The notes: generated by a model not told the origin, from the sequence alone. Shown: positions 1-8,588, counted from the first letter of the stretch. The stretch: DNA of 64,000 nucleotides from Streptomyces puniciscabiei (GCF_006715785.1 NZ_VFNX01000002.1:372001-436000); one strand, 5' to 3'. Numbers and translations are program-made.

Positions 1-2
1 TC

Positions 3-416
3 CCGCTGTACGGCGACGGTGGCAACGTCCGGGACTGGCTGCACATCGACGACCATGTCCAGGGCATCGAGCTGGTGCGCACCAAGGGGCGAGCCGGTGA
101 GGTCTACAACATCGGCGGCGGAACCGAGTTGACCAACAAGGAGCTGACCACTCTGCTGCTGGAGGCCTGCGGTGCGGACTGGGACGACAGCGTCGAGTAC
201 GTCGCCGATCGCAAGGGCCACGACCGCCGTTACTCCGTGGACTGCGCGAAGATCCGCGCCGAGCTCGGCTACGAGCCCCGCAAGGACTTCGCCACCGGCC
301 TCGCGGAGACGGTCACTTGGTACCGGGAGAACCGTGCCTGGTGGGAGCCGCTGAAGGAGCGAGCGGCGCTCTGGTGCCGGATCCGCACTCCTTCGACCAC
401 GAGCAGGAAACCATGA
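3..416 (+). CDS. rfbB: dTDP-glucose 4,6-dehydratase, C-terminal part (cut by window edge)
   Basis: The reading frame enters from the left edge, so only the last 137 residues are visible. The sequence begins PLYGDGGNVRDWLHIDDH, which is the hallmark of RmlB/RfbB-type extended SDR dehydratases, followed by YNIGGG and a C-terminal GYEPRKDFATGLAETVTWY segment typical of the family. The enzyme converts dTDP-glucose to dTDP-4-keto-6-deoxyglucose, the precursor of dTDP-rhamnose and other deoxysugars. The NAD-binding fold and catalytic residues lie outside the window. Its TGA overlaps the ATG of the decayed rfbD-like gene (ATGA), so the two were once translationally coupled. A poorly conserved tail after the WW motif is unremarkable. 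Confidence 0.93.
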   Translation, partial: PLYGDGGNVRDWLHIDDHVQGIELVRTKGRAGEVYNIGGGTELTNKELTTLLLEACGADWDDSVEYVADRKGHDRRYSVDCAKIRAELGYEPRKDFATGLAETVTWYRENRAWWEPLKERAALWCRIRTPSTTSRKP

Positions 417-930
417 CCATCCCTTGGCTGATCACCGGCGCCGGCGGAGTGCTGGGACGGGATCTCCTCGCGCGGCTTCGGCAGGACGGCGAGCAGGCGG
501 TCGGGCCGGCCCATGGCGTCAGTGACCTCACGGACGCCGACACGGTGGACGACATGATCGATGCGAACCGGTCCCGGAACGTGGCCGACCGCGCCGCCCG
601 GTCGGCCGTCCACGACGCCGAGGCACGGGAGGCGGACGCCCTGCGGGTCGGCGGCGGACCCCGGCACCTCGCCGAGGCCCGCGCGGGCACCGGCGCCAGG
701 CTGATCCAGGTCCCGACGGCACAGCGCAGCGCGTGCGGGCCCATCGAGCCGACCGGGGAACAGGCGCTACTGGCACGGCGCTCCCGGACGCGGGGTACGT
801 CGTACGCACGGCCTGGCTGTGCCTCGCGGACCGGTTCGTACGGCTCAGGCAGCCCGTCCTCGCCGATGGGGCGCCCGCCGGGCTCCGGAACGACGCGAGC
901 GGCGGGGAGACGACCTGGTTGGGCTGCGTT
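413..930 (+). pseudogene. Decayed dTDP-4-dehydrorhamnose reductase (RfbD-like)
   Basis: From the ATG at 413 the frame reads MTIPWLITGAGGVLGRDLL, a good RfbD/RmlD Rossmann start, then LTDADTVDDMI, DAEAREADALRV and PRHLAEARAGTGARLIQV, all recognisable RfbD blocks but with eroded residues. A normal member has a DYVFDG-type block after the last of these; none is visible. The match then jumps to another frame near 795, where AGYVVRTAWL appears, and the C-terminal half is missing. The next gene starts at 967. This is therefore a frameshifted and truncated remnant with no plausible activity. If no other rfbD exists in the genome, dTDP-rhamnose would not be made from this locus. Exact breakpoints are uncertain. 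Confidence 0.82.
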
Positions 931-966
931 TCCGGCTCTCCTCAACGAGAAGAAAGGTTCCGCCTG

Positions 967-1566
967 GTGAACTTCAGGATCCAGCCGACCGCCCAGGTCG
1001 ACGAGACGGCCACGATAGGTGACGGGACGACCGTATGGGACCTGGCCCAGATACGGGAGGATGCCCGGCTGGGCAGCGGGTGCATCGTGGGCCGGGGCGC
1101 GTACGTCGGCCCAGGGGTGCGGATCGGCGACAACGTGAAGCTCCAGAACTACGCGTTGGTCTACGAACCCGCCCAGCTCGGTGACGGGGTGTTCGTCGGT
1201 CCGGCGGCGGTGCTCACCAACGACTACTTCCCCCGTTCGGTGGACCCGCAGGGCCGCCTGAAGCGTGGCGGCGACTGGGAGGCCGTGGCGGTCGTGGTGG
1301 GCGAGGGAGCGTCCCTGGGGGCCCGTTCGGTGTGTGTGGCCCCGGTGCGCGTCGGTCGTTGGGCGCTGGTCGCGGCGGGTGCCGTGGTGACCCGGGACGT
1401 GCCGGACTTCGCGCTGGTGGCGGGAGTTCCGGCGCGCCGGATCGGCTGGGTCGGCCGGGCCGGCGTCCGGCTGGTCGAGCGGAAAGGGGAAACGGGCGTC
1501 TGGGAGTGCCCGGACACGGGGGCGCTGTACGACGAGAAGGACGGCGAACTCGCCGAGCGCGCATGA
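967..1566 (+). CDS. Left-handed beta-helix N-acetyltransferase (WbpD/WlbB-like)
   Basis: A 199-residue protein dominated by hexapeptide repeats (IGDGTTVWDLAQI, LGSGCIVGRGAYVGPGV, IGDNVKLQN), i.e. a left-handed beta-helix acyl-CoA transferase. The early VWDLAQI block, the KLQNYALVYEPAQLGDGVFVG type middle and the VFVGPAAVLTND segment resemble WbpD/WlbB, which acetylates the 3-amino group of UDP-2-acetamido-3-amino-uronic acids. The GTG start at 967 is chosen because the helix begins at once and a GAAGAAAGG ribosome site lies just upstream. The longer upstream frame only covers the rfbD remnant. The 6-dehydrogenase at 3795, Gfo/Idh enzyme at 24785 and DegT enzyme at 20841 would complete the pathway; substrate is inferred. 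Confidence 0.83.
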   Translation: MNFRIQPTAQVDETATIGDGTTVWDLAQIREDARLGSGCIVGRGAYVGPGVRIGDNVKLQNYALVYEPAQLGDGVFVGPAAVLTNDYFPRSVDPQGRLKRGGDWEAVAVVVGEGASLGARSVCVAPVRVGRWALVAAGAVVTRDVPDFALVAGVPARRIGWVGRAGVRLVERKGETGVWECPDTGALYDEKDGELAERA

Positions 1567-1638
1567 CCGTTCGTCGTGCGCTCATGACTGCCGATTCTCC
1601 CAAAACGCCAATCCTCGAACACGTGCAGGCATAACATG

Positions 1639-1675
1639 TGTGCGAACTGTGCAGAGTGGGCACAGTGAGCGCACA
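1639..1675. repeat. Interrupted inverted repeat in intergenic region
   Basis: Arms TGTGCG (1639-1644) plus CTGTGC (1647-1652) pair with GCACAG (1660-1665) plus CGCACA (1670-1675), around a 7-nt loop with small internal bulges. It lies in the 289-bp gap 1567-1855 between the acetyltransferase and the toroid gene. There is no T-tract, so it may be an operator or an RNA hairpin rather than a classical terminator. The rest of the gap shows no gene. Confidence 0.55.
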
Positions 1676-1855
1676 AGCCAGTGCCCAGGGGGGGTTACCG
1701 GGTGAGCACAACCGTGTCCAAAACGGGGAGTGACGACGGCTTCGACGCCTGACGTCTGACGTTCCGACATCTGCCTTACGCCGCACGGCCATCCGCGACG
1801 CGGCGATCACGAGCCTGCGCAAAACGACCCACAGGGGGGTTGGTGTGCCCAAAAG

Positions 1856-3028
1856 ATGACGACCACACGTCTGGCGGCGCTCGGTCGTGAGGAGCCGCCG
1901 CTGCTCGCGCTCGCCCGGCGACTGCTCACGGTCGCCGAGTCGGGGCTTCCGTCGATGCTGCTCCCCGGAGGTGAGGCCTTCGCCTTCACCATGGCCGGGC
2001 GGCAGACCCCCGATGGTTCCTGGACCCTGGAGCGGCGCGGGACCAGCACCCGCTACGCGGCCATCACGGCGCTGGGGGCCCAGTTCCTGCCCGAGGACCG
2101 CCAGCGCGCGGTGCTCGGCGGGCGCACCGCCGAGGAGTTCACGGGACTGCTGGTCGAGTCACTGCCCGGGGTCGCCAACCTCGGTGACGCGGCGCTCATC
2201 GCCTGGGCCGCCGCCGAGACGGGACATCCCAAGCTGTCCGACGCTCTCGCGCGGGTCGAAGCCCTGGACGAGCAGGACCGGCCGCAGTACACCGTCGAGG
2301 CCGCCTGGGTGCTGTCCGCCCTCGCTGCGGCCCGCGACACGGTCGACGTGGAGAGACGTTTCGCCGCGGCCCGCGACCGTCTGCTGCGGGCCCGGATCGG
2401 CGACAGCCCGCTGTTCCCGCACGCCACCGCACCCGGCCTGGTGCCCTGGTACCGGGCGCACGTGAGCTGCTTCGCCGACCAGACGTATCCGCTGCAGGCG
2501 CTGGCCCGCGCCCACGCGAGCAGCGAGGGGGACGGCGATCCCGAGGCGCTGGCCGCGGCCGAGGCGTGCGCGGCGCGCATCTGCCGGCTGCAGGGCGACG
2601 GCGGGCAGTGGTGGTGGCACTACGACGCGCGCACCGGCGGTGTCGTGGAGGGCTACCCCGTCTACAGCGTCCACCAGCACGCGATGGCGCCGACCGCACT
2701 GTTCGATCTCGCCGACGCCGGCGGCACCGACTTCGGCGCGTCGGTCCGCAAGGGCCTGCGCTGGATGACGGACGTACCCGAACTGGCCGAACACCCGGAA
2801 CACCGCGAGTCGTTGATCCTGGACGAGCTCGGCACCACCTGGCGCAAGGTCTACCGGGGCGACCCGAAGAAGGCCGTACGCGCCGCCCGGGGACTCGGCA
2901 CCCGAGTGGCGCCGAACCTGCGCCTGAAGTCCCTGGACCGGATGTACCGGCCCCTCGCCGTGGACCGCGAATGCCGGCCGTACGAGTTCGGCTGGATGCT
3001 CCACGCCTGGCAGGGGGGCGGCATATGA
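1856..3028 (+). CDS. Alpha/alpha-toroid (terpenoid-cyclase-fold) protein of the polysaccharide locus
   Basis: A 390-residue soluble, mostly helical protein without signal peptide. It has QW-like motifs typical of alpha/alpha toroids: AGRQTPDGSW near residue 45 and CRLQGDGGQWWWHYD near residue 245, followed by an aromatic and histidine-rich stretch (EGYPVYSVHQHAMAP). I do not recognise a specific family. The fold class is shared by squalene cyclases, protein prenyltransferases and some sugar epimerases or lyases, so the role is open; a glycan-modifying or lipid-linked sugar function is only suggested by the locus. The ATG at 1856 starts the frame after a G-rich ribosome site near 1833. The TGA overlaps the next ATG (ATGA at 3025), so it is coupled to the glycosyltransferase. 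Confidence 0.8.
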   Translation: MTTTRLAALGREEPPLLALARRLLTVAESGLPSMLLPGGEAFAFTMAGRQTPDGSWTLERRGTSTRYAAITALGAQFLPEDRQRAVLGGRTAEEFTGLLVESLPGVANLGDAALIAWAAAETGHPKLSDALARVEALDEQDRPQYTVEAAWVLSALAAARDTVDVERRFAAARDRLLRARIGDSPLFPHATAPGLVPWYRAHVSCFADQTYPLQALARAHASSEGDGDPEALAAAEACAARICRLQGDGGQWWWHYDARTGGVVEGYPVYSVHQHAMAPTALFDLADAGGTDFGASVRKGLRWMTDVPELAEHPEHRESLILDELGTTWRKVYRGDPKKAVRAARGLGTRVAPNLRLKSLDRMYRPLAVDRECRPYEFGWMLHAWQGGGI

Positions 3029-3795
3029 GCGGGCGTCGGTCCCTCTTCGGCGTCGAGCTGGACCCGCTGACGATGGACGAGACCGTGCGGCGCTGCCTCG
3101 AGGCGGTCCGGGACGGCAGGCAGCTCGAGATCGGGGTGGTCAACGCCGCGAAGCTGGTGAACATGCGGCGGGACCCCCGGCTCGCCCGGGCCGTGGCCGG
3201 CTGCGATCTCGTCCTCGCCGACGGACAGGCCGTGGTCTGGGCCGGCCGGATCTTGCGCGCACCGCTGCCCGAACGGGTGGCCGGCATCGACCTGTTCCTA
3301 CGGCTGCTGGCCGAGGCGGAGTCGGCGGGCATGTCGGTGTACTTCCTCGGCGCCAGACAGGAAGTCCTTCAGGAGATGCTGCGCCGGGTGGCCGACCGCT
3401 TCCCCCGCCTGAAAGTGGCCGGCAGCCGGCACGGCTATTTCGACGACTCCCAGCAGGAGCCGATAGCGGACGGGATCGCCCGAAGCGGCGCCCACATGCT
3501 GTTCCTCGGCATGACCTCGCCCAAGAAGGAGATCTTCACCGCCGCCTACGGCGCGCGCACCGGCGCCCGGGTCGTCCACGGAGTCGGCGGCTCCTTCGAC
3601 ATCCTGGCCGGGGTCACCAGACGCGCCCCCGGGTCCTGGCAGCGGTGGGGACTGGAGTGGCTCTACCGCGCACTGCAGGAGCCGCGCCGTCTGGGCCGGC
3701 GCTATCTCACCACCAATGCTGCCTTCGTCCTCATGACGGCGCGAGAGTTCATCCGGCTCAACCCGTCGACCGCTCCCGCGAACAGGAGTCACTGA
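3025..3795 (+). CDS. WecG/TagA/CpsF-family glycosyltransferase
   Basis: A 256-residue GT26-type enzyme. It shows the family order: VVNAAKLV near residue 38, LADGQAVVWA near 68, an FLG(A/M) strand, LGMTSPKKEIF near 160, GVGGSFDILAG near 185 and the C-terminal RAPGSWQRWGLEWLYR block. WecG/TagA enzymes add ManNAc or ManNAcA to undecaprenyl-diphosphate-linked GlcNAc, usually as the second glycosylation on the lipid carrier. Here the neighbouring dehydrogenase and 2-epimerase (3795, 5058) could supply a ManNAc(A)-type donor, so this enzyme is a natural acceptor of their product. The ATG at 3025 overlaps the upstream stop; the TGA (3793-3795) overlaps the next start by one base. Donor identity is inferred. 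Confidence 0.92.
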   Translation: MSGRRSLFGVELDPLTMDETVRRCLEAVRDGRQLEIGVVNAAKLVNMRRDPRLARAVAGCDLVLADGQAVVWAGRILRAPLPERVAGIDLFLRLLAEAESAGMSVYFLGARQEVLQEMLRRVADRFPRLKVAGSRHGYFDDSQQEPIADGIARSGAHMLFLGMTSPKKEIFTAAYGARTGARVVHGVGGSFDILAGVTRRAPGSWQRWGLEWLYRALQEPRRLGRRYLTTNAAFVLMTAREFIRLNPSTAPANRSH

Positions 3796-5054
3796 TGCGC
3801 GTCGTCGTGGTTGGACAGGGATACGTCGGCCTGCCACTGGCCATCCGTGCCGCCGAGGTCGGCCACGAGGTGATCGGCTACGACGTCGACTCCCGCCGGG
3901 TGAAGAGCCTTTCCGCCGGTGAGTCCTTCGTCGAGGACGTCTCCTCCGAGCGGATCCGCGCGGCACTGGACAGCGGTGCCTACCGCGCGAGCGAGTCGGC
4001 GCGCGACTGCGGCGGTTTCGACGTCGCCGTCGTGACCGTACCGACGCCGCTGCACGAGGGCACCCCCGACCTGCGCTACATCAAGGAGTCGGCGGTCACC
4101 CTCGCCCGCTACCTGCGTCCCGGAGCCACCGTCGTCCTGGAGTCGACCACGTATCCCGGCACCACCCAGGAGCTGTTCGCCCCGATCCTGGAGGACGGCT
4201 CGGGCCTCACCGCCGGCAGCGACTTCCACCTCGGCTACAGCCCCGAACGGATCGACCCCGGCAACGATGTCTGGGGCTTCAAGGAGACCCCGAAAGTCGT
4301 GTCCGGCGTCGACGCTGCATCGCTCAAGGCCGTTCAGGACTTCTACGCAGGGCTCGTCGACACCACCGTGCCGGTGAGCTCGCCGAAGGAGGCCGAACTC
4401 GCCAAACTGCTGGAGAACACCTTCCGTCATGTGAACATCGCGCTGGTCAACGAGATCGCGATGTTCGCCCACCACCTGGACATCGACGTCTGGCAGGCCA
4501 TCGACGCGGCCTCCACCAAGCCCTTCGGCTTCATGAGGTTCACCCCCGGACCGGGCGTCGGCGGCCACTGCCTGCCGATCGACCCCTCGTACCTGTCCTG
4601 GCGGGTGCAGCGCGAACTCGGCCAGAGCTTCCGCTTCGTGGAGCTGGCCAACGACATCAACAACCACATGCCCGAGTACGTGGCACGCCGTATCGGCGAC
4701 CTGTTCAACGCAAGACGCCGCTCCGTGAACGGCTCGAGCATCCTGCTGCTCGGCCTGGCGTACAAGAAGAACACCGGCGACGCCCGCGAGTCGCCCGCCC
4801 TGCGCATATCGCAACTCCTGCTGGACATGGGGGCCCAGGTCAAGGCTGCGGACCCGCACGTCGTGGAGGGCCTGCCGGTGGACACCCGCCTGGTGCGGGT
4901 CGAACCGACGGCGCAGGAGCTGGCGGCCGCCGACGTGGTGGTGCTGCTCGCCGACCACGACAGCTTCGACTACGAACTCGTCGCCGCGCACGCCCCGTTC
5001 GTCCTCGACTGCCGTCGACGGCTGCCGGCCGGACCCACGATCGAGGTGCTCTGA
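3795..5054 (+). CDS. Nucleotide-sugar 6-dehydrogenase (UDP-GlcNAc/ManNAc dehydrogenase type)
   Basis: A 419-residue cytosolic enzyme that oxidises the C6 hydroxyl of a UDP-sugar to a carboxylate with two NAD+. The N-terminal Rossmann motif is VVVGQGYVGLPLA. The middle domain has the KEAELAKLLENTFRHVNIALVNE helix region and the catalytic cysteine in PGPGVGGHCLPIDP near residue 255. The C-terminal UDP-binding domain carries LLGLAYKKNTGDARESPA. The GHCLPIDP and ENTFRHVNIAL blocks favour the WbpA/WecC branch over plain UDP-glucose dehydrogenase. The ATG at 3795 with AGGAGT just upstream overlaps the previous stop. The next gene, a UDP-GlcNAc 2-epimerase homologue, follows after 3 bp. Confidence 0.93.
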   Translation: MRVVVVGQGYVGLPLAIRAAEVGHEVIGYDVDSRRVKSLSAGESFVEDVSSERIRAALDSGAYRASESARDCGGFDVAVVTVPTPLHEGTPDLRYIKESAVTLARYLRPGATVVLESTTYPGTTQELFAPILEDGSGLTAGSDFHLGYSPERIDPGNDVWGFKETPKVVSGVDAASLKAVQDFYAGLVDTTVPVSSPKEAELAKLLENTFRHVNIALVNEIAMFAHHLDIDVWQAIDAASTKPFGFMRFTPGPGVGGHCLPIDPSYLSWRVQRELGQSFRFVELANDINNHMPEYVARRIGDLFNARRRSVNGSSILLLGLAYKKNTGDARESPALRISQLLLDMGAQVKAADPHVVEGLPVDTRLVRVEPTAQELAAADVVVLLADHDSFDYELVAAHAPFVLDCRRRLPAGPTIEVL

Positions 5055-5057
5055 GCC

Positions 5058-6173
5058 ATGCCACGAGTCGTCTGCGTCGCCGGGGCGCGCCCCAACTACA
5101 TGAAGATCAAACCGGTGATGGACGCCCTGGAACGCCGGGGTGCGGACGTGGTCCTCGTCCACACCGGTCAGCACTACGACCCGGCCATGAACGACGTGTT
5201 CTTCGCCGACCTCGGCATCCGGCCGCCCGACCGCTTCCTCGGGGTCGGGTCCGGCACCCACGCCGAGCAGACCGGACGCGTGATGACCGCGTTCGAGCCC
5301 CTGCTCGGCGAGGTCCGCCCGGACATCGTCGTGGTGGTCGGCGACATCAACTCGACCCTGGCCTGCGCCGTGGTCACCGCCAAGGCCGGACCGCTGCTGG
5401 CCCATGTCGAGGCGGGCCTGCGCAGCCGCGACTGGGGCATGCCGGAGGAGGTCAACCGCGTCGTCACCGACCGCGTCAGCGACTTCCTGCTGGCCCCTTC
5501 ACCCGACGCCGCCGACAACCTGCGCGCGGAAGGGTACCGGGAGGACCAGATCCACCTCGTCGGCAATGTCATGATCGATACGCTGCTGGCCAACCTGGCA
5601 CGGGCCAGGACCTCGGACGTCGTCAGCCGGTACGGCCTGACCGCGGGCGAGTACGGCCTGGTCACCCTGCACCGCCCCGCCAACGTGGACGACCCCGAGG
5701 TCCTCGGCGGGCTCCTGAAGGCCTTGGGCGAGATCGCCGGCCGCTGCCCGCTGCTGCTGCCCGTGCACCCGCGCGCAGCGCGGCGGCTGGCCGACATCGG
5801 CGTCCCCGGAGGCGTCCAACTCGTGCCGCCGGCCGGGTACCTGGACTTCATCGCCCTGCAGGACTCCGCCCGGCTCGTGCTGACCGACTCGGGCGGCGTG
5901 CAGGAGGAGACCACCGCGCTGGGCGTGCCGTGCGTGACGCTGCGGGACAACACCGAGCGGCCCGTCACCGTCGAGCAGGGCACCAATGTGCTGGCCGGCC
6001 GGGATCCGGCACGCATCGTGACCACTGTGCACCGGGTGCTGGACGATCCGCCCGCGCCGCGTCGGCCCGAGCTGTGGGACGGGCGCGCGAGCGACCGCAT
6101 CGCCGACGTGCTGCTGGCAGGAGGCACCGCGAGCACGCGGCCCAGGCCCACCGGCCAAACGCTCCCCATATGA
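5058..6173 (+). CDS. wecB: UDP-N-acetylglucosamine 2-epimerase (non-hydrolysing, WecB/WbpI type)
   Basis: A 371-residue GT-B fold enzyme with the family signatures VAGARPNYMKIKPV, HTGQHYD, VVVGDINSTLA, HVEAGLRS, EEVNRVVTDR, LVTLHRPANVD and LTDSGGVQEET. These define the non-hydrolysing 2-epimerases that interconvert UDP-GlcNAc and UDP-ManNAc, or (WbpI) the corresponding 2,3-diacetamido uronic acids. ProFunction between these two cannot be decided from motifs alone. It lies three bases after the 6-dehydrogenase gene and is surely co-transcribed with it. The stop codon sits in one of two CATATG boxes 18 bp apart (6167, 6185). A donor for the WecG/TagA-type transferase at 3025 is the likely end use. 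Confidence 0.92.
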   Translation: MPRVVCVAGARPNYMKIKPVMDALERRGADVVLVHTGQHYDPAMNDVFFADLGIRPPDRFLGVGSGTHAEQTGRVMTAFEPLLGEVRPDIVVVVGDINSTLACAVVTAKAGPLLAHVEAGLRSRDWGMPEEVNRVVTDRVSDFLLAPSPDAADNLRAEGYREDQIHLVGNVMIDTLLANLARARTSDVVSRYGLTAGEYGLVTLHRPANVDDPEVLGGLLKALGEIAGRCPLLLPVHPRAARRLADIGVPGGVQLVPPAGYLDFIALQDSARLVLTDSGGVQEETTALGVPCVTLRDNTERPVTVEQGTNVLAGRDPARIVTTVHRVLDDPPAPRRPELWDGRASDRIADVLLAGGTASTRPRPTGQTLPI

Positions 6174-6221
6174 TCCGCTTGCAACATATGCTCGTCGAAC
6201 GTCGGTTCGCGAGGGGGAACC

Positions 6222-7058
6222 ATGGACCTGGCTGAGATCTTCCGTGTCATGCGCAGGCGCTGGTACGTTCTGCTGCCCGGACTGCTGCTGACCGCCGGTC
6301 TGATCGTCGGCGTGGCCCTGATGGTTCCGGTCACCTACCAGTCGCAGAGCACGGTGGTGCTGCTGAACTCCCAGAAGGCCACCGTCGCCTACGACGGCAA
6401 CCCCTTCCTGAGCTCCCAGACCTCGCTCACCGGGATGGCCGACAGCCTGGCCCGTAACCTCAACTCCGACGGCTCCGTCCGGGACCTCAAGTCCCGTGGC
6501 GCCTCGGGCACGTTCGCGGCCAAGCTCGCCGACAATGCGCAGGGACCGCTCCTCTGGCTCACCGTCACCGGCACCGACAAGGCCGCCGTCCTCGCCTCGG
6601 ACAAGATCCTGACCGCGTACGCCAGGGAACGGCTGGACCTGTTCCAGAAGCAGCAGTCGGTCGCACCGAAGGCCATGATCCGCATGACGACCATCGTGCC
6701 CCCGCAGAACCCGGTGGCGCAGACGAAGACCCGGATCGAGTACCTGGTCATGGCCGGGTGCCTGGGGCTGGTGCTGAGCCTGGTCGCCGTCTTCTACGTG
6801 GAGGCGCGCAAGAGGCCGCACAAGCCCGGACCGGAGCAGGAGACGACCGCCCCGGCCCCCTCGGCCGGGGAACCCGTGGTGGACGAGACGCTCGCCATCC
6901 GGCGGCCGCCGAGTTGGTCACGGCCCGCCGAGGACCGGGCGGCCGCCGCAGAGCCCACAGCGCCACGGCCCGTCATGGCCGGGGCGTCCGCCGCAGAGCC
7001 GCTCGACGAGGAGCCGACTCATGGACACCGCCCGCGCTCCGGAGAGCGAGACCGGTGA
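6222..7058 (+). CDS. Wzz/chain-length-determinant-like membrane protein
   Basis: A 278-residue polysaccharide co-polymerase-like protein. It starts with MDLAEIFRVMRRRWYVLLPG, a first membrane helix at about residues 16-36, then a roughly 135-residue extracytoplasmic domain with the VPVTYQSQSTVVLLNS motif, and a PQNPVAQ turn before a second helix at about 174-193. The cytoplasmic tail of about 85 residues is Pro/Glu/Ala-rich and contains no Walker A kinase motif. It probably controls chain length or export of the polymer. Start ATG 6222 follows GAGGGGGAA. Its 3' end overlaps the flippase gene by 38 bp. It resembles the Wzz part of the fusion at 13260, so the locus carries several co-polymerases. 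Confidence 0.86.
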   Translation: MDLAEIFRVMRRRWYVLLPGLLLTAGLIVGVALMVPVTYQSQSTVVLLNSQKATVAYDGNPFLSSQTSLTGMADSLARNLNSDGSVRDLKSRGASGTFAAKLADNAQGPLLWLTVTGTDKAAVLASDKILTAYARERLDLFQKQQSVAPKAMIRMTTIVPPQNPVAQTKTRIEYLVMAGCLGLVLSLVAVFYVEARKRPHKPGPEQETTAPAPSAGEPVVDETLAIRRPPSWSRPAEDRAAAAEPTAPRPVMAGASAAEPLDEEPTHGHRPRSGERDR

Positions 7059-8583
7059 GACGAGCGACACCCCCGCTCCTCCCCCATCCCCGGTCGCCAA
7101 CTCCCTTGAACGAAAGGTCCGTTCGGCTGCCCGGTGGAGCCTGATCAACACCGTCTTCCTGCGCCTGGGCACCTTCGCGACCGGCATCGTGCTGGCCCGC
7201 TTCGCCCTGGGCCCCGCTCAGTGGGGCGTGTACGGCATCGCCCAGACCGTGCTGCTGGTCCTGCTCTCCGCGAACGAACTGGGTGTGGGCCTGGCCATCG
7301 TGCGCTGGGAGGGGGACGCACGGCGGTTCGCTCCGACCGTGCTCACCCTCAGCACCCTCTCCAGCGGCCTGCTGTACGTGGCGCTGTTCGCGGCGGCACC
7401 GACGGTGGCCGACCTGCTCGGCTCACCGGACGCCACCGCCGTACTGCGTGTGATGTGCCTGTGCGTGGTGATCGACGGGGTGGCCCAGGTGCCCGGCGGA
7501 TTCCTCACCCGGGAGTTCGCCCAGGGCAGGCGGATGATCATCGACGGCCTCAACTTCGTGCTCGGCACCGCGGTGACGCTGCTGCTCGCCTTCGCGGGCT
7601 GGGGTGCGATGAGCTTCGCCTGGGGAGCCGTGGTGGGCAACGTCGTGACGCTGATCGGCTGCCGGCTGGCCGCACCGGGCACCCTGAGATACGGCTGGGA
7701 CGCCGGGCAGGCCAGGGCGCTGCTGCGGTTCGGGCTTCCGCTGGCGGGGGCGAGCCTGCTGGCCCTGGCGGTGGTCAACGTCGACACCATGGTGGTGGGC
7801 GCGACGCTGGGCAATGTGTCCCTGGGCTTCTACGTCCTCGCCTTCAACATCTCCGGCTGGCCGGTGCGGATCATCTCCGAGGCCGCCCGCCGGGTCTCCT
7901 TCGCCGGGTTCTCCCGTCTGGCGGAGTCGCCGCAGGCGCTCGCCCAGGGCTTCAGCCGTGCCCTGGGCGTGGTGATCACCGGCACCGTCCCGCTGTGCGT
8001 CCTGCTGGCCGGCCTCGCGGAGCCGGTCATCCAGCTGGTCTACGGCAGCCGGTGGACCCCTGCCGCCGCGGCGCTGCCCTGGCTGATGGCCCTCGGCCTG
8101 ATCCGCATCGGCAGTGAACTCGCCTACGACTGTCTGGTGGCGACCGGACAGCGCCGTTCGCTCTTCCTGGTGCAGGGACTGTGGCTGGTGGCCCTGATCC
8201 CGGTGCTGCTCGTCGCCGCCCGTCTGAACGGCATCGTCGGAGTCTCCCAGGGCCATGTCCTGGTCGCAGGCGGCCTGGTGGTGCCCGTGTTCCTGATCGC
8301 CCTCGGCCGTGGCGGCATCGGCGTCGGCCGGATCGCCAGGGCCTGCGCCTGGCCCTTCCTCGGCGGGGCCGTGATGGGCGCGATCGTCCTCGGCCTGGAG
8401 CGCCCGCTCGGCGACGGACGGCTCGCGCTCCTCGCCATCGGCACGGCGGCGCTGGCCGCCTACACGGTGTGCGTCCTGCCCAGCCGCGACTTCCTGCGCG
8501 GTGCCGACCGCGGCGCCCGGTCCCACCGCGCCCGGCACCGGGCGACCGTACCGGTTCCGTCCAACCAACAGGACATGGGGTGA
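7021..8583 (+). CDS. Wzx-type lipid-linked oligosaccharide flippase (MOP superfamily)
   Basis: A 520-residue integral membrane protein with about 12-14 hydrophobic helices and the N-terminal pattern ARWSLINTVFLRLGTFATG followed by LARFALGPAQWGVYGIAQ, characteristic of Wzx/RfbX polysaccharide flippases. It would move undecaprenyl-diphosphate-linked repeat units across the membrane for polymerisation by the Wzy domain at 13260. The ATG at 7021 has GAGGAG eight bases upstream and lies inside the 3' end of the Wzz-like gene. The first 35 residues are polar and low-complexity. The gene is followed within six bases by the lipoprotein gene, indicating one operon. Confidence 0.92.
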   Translation: MDTARAPESETGETSDTPAPPPSPVANSLERKVRSAARWSLINTVFLRLGTFATGIVLARFALGPAQWGVYGIAQTVLLVLLSANELGVGLAIVRWEGDARRFAPTVLTLSTLSSGLLYVALFAAAPTVADLLGSPDATAVLRVMCLCVVIDGVAQVPGGFLTREFAQGRRMIIDGLNFVLGTAVTLLLAFAGWGAMSFAWGAVVGNVVTLIGCRLAAPGTLRYGWDAGQARALLRFGLPLAGASLLALAVVNVDTMVVGATLGNVSLGFYVLAFNISGWPVRIISEAARRVSFAGFSRLAESPQALAQGFSRALGVVITGTVPLCVLLAGLAEPVIQLVYGSRWTPAAAALPWLMALGLIRIGSELAYDCLVATGQRRSLFLVQGLWLVALIPVLLVAARLNGIVGVSQGHVLVAGGLVVPVFLIALGRGGIGVGRIARACAWPFLGGAVMGAIVLGLERPLGDGRLALLAIGTAALAAYTVCVLPSRDFLRGADRGARSHRARHRATVPVPSNQQDMG

Positions 8584-8588
8584 GCCGG

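Noticed and set aside
6167..6190. Two CATATG boxes 18 bp apart
   Set aside because: The first is partly coding (stop region of the 2-epimerase) and the short sequence has no further symmetry; too little for a regulatory claim.
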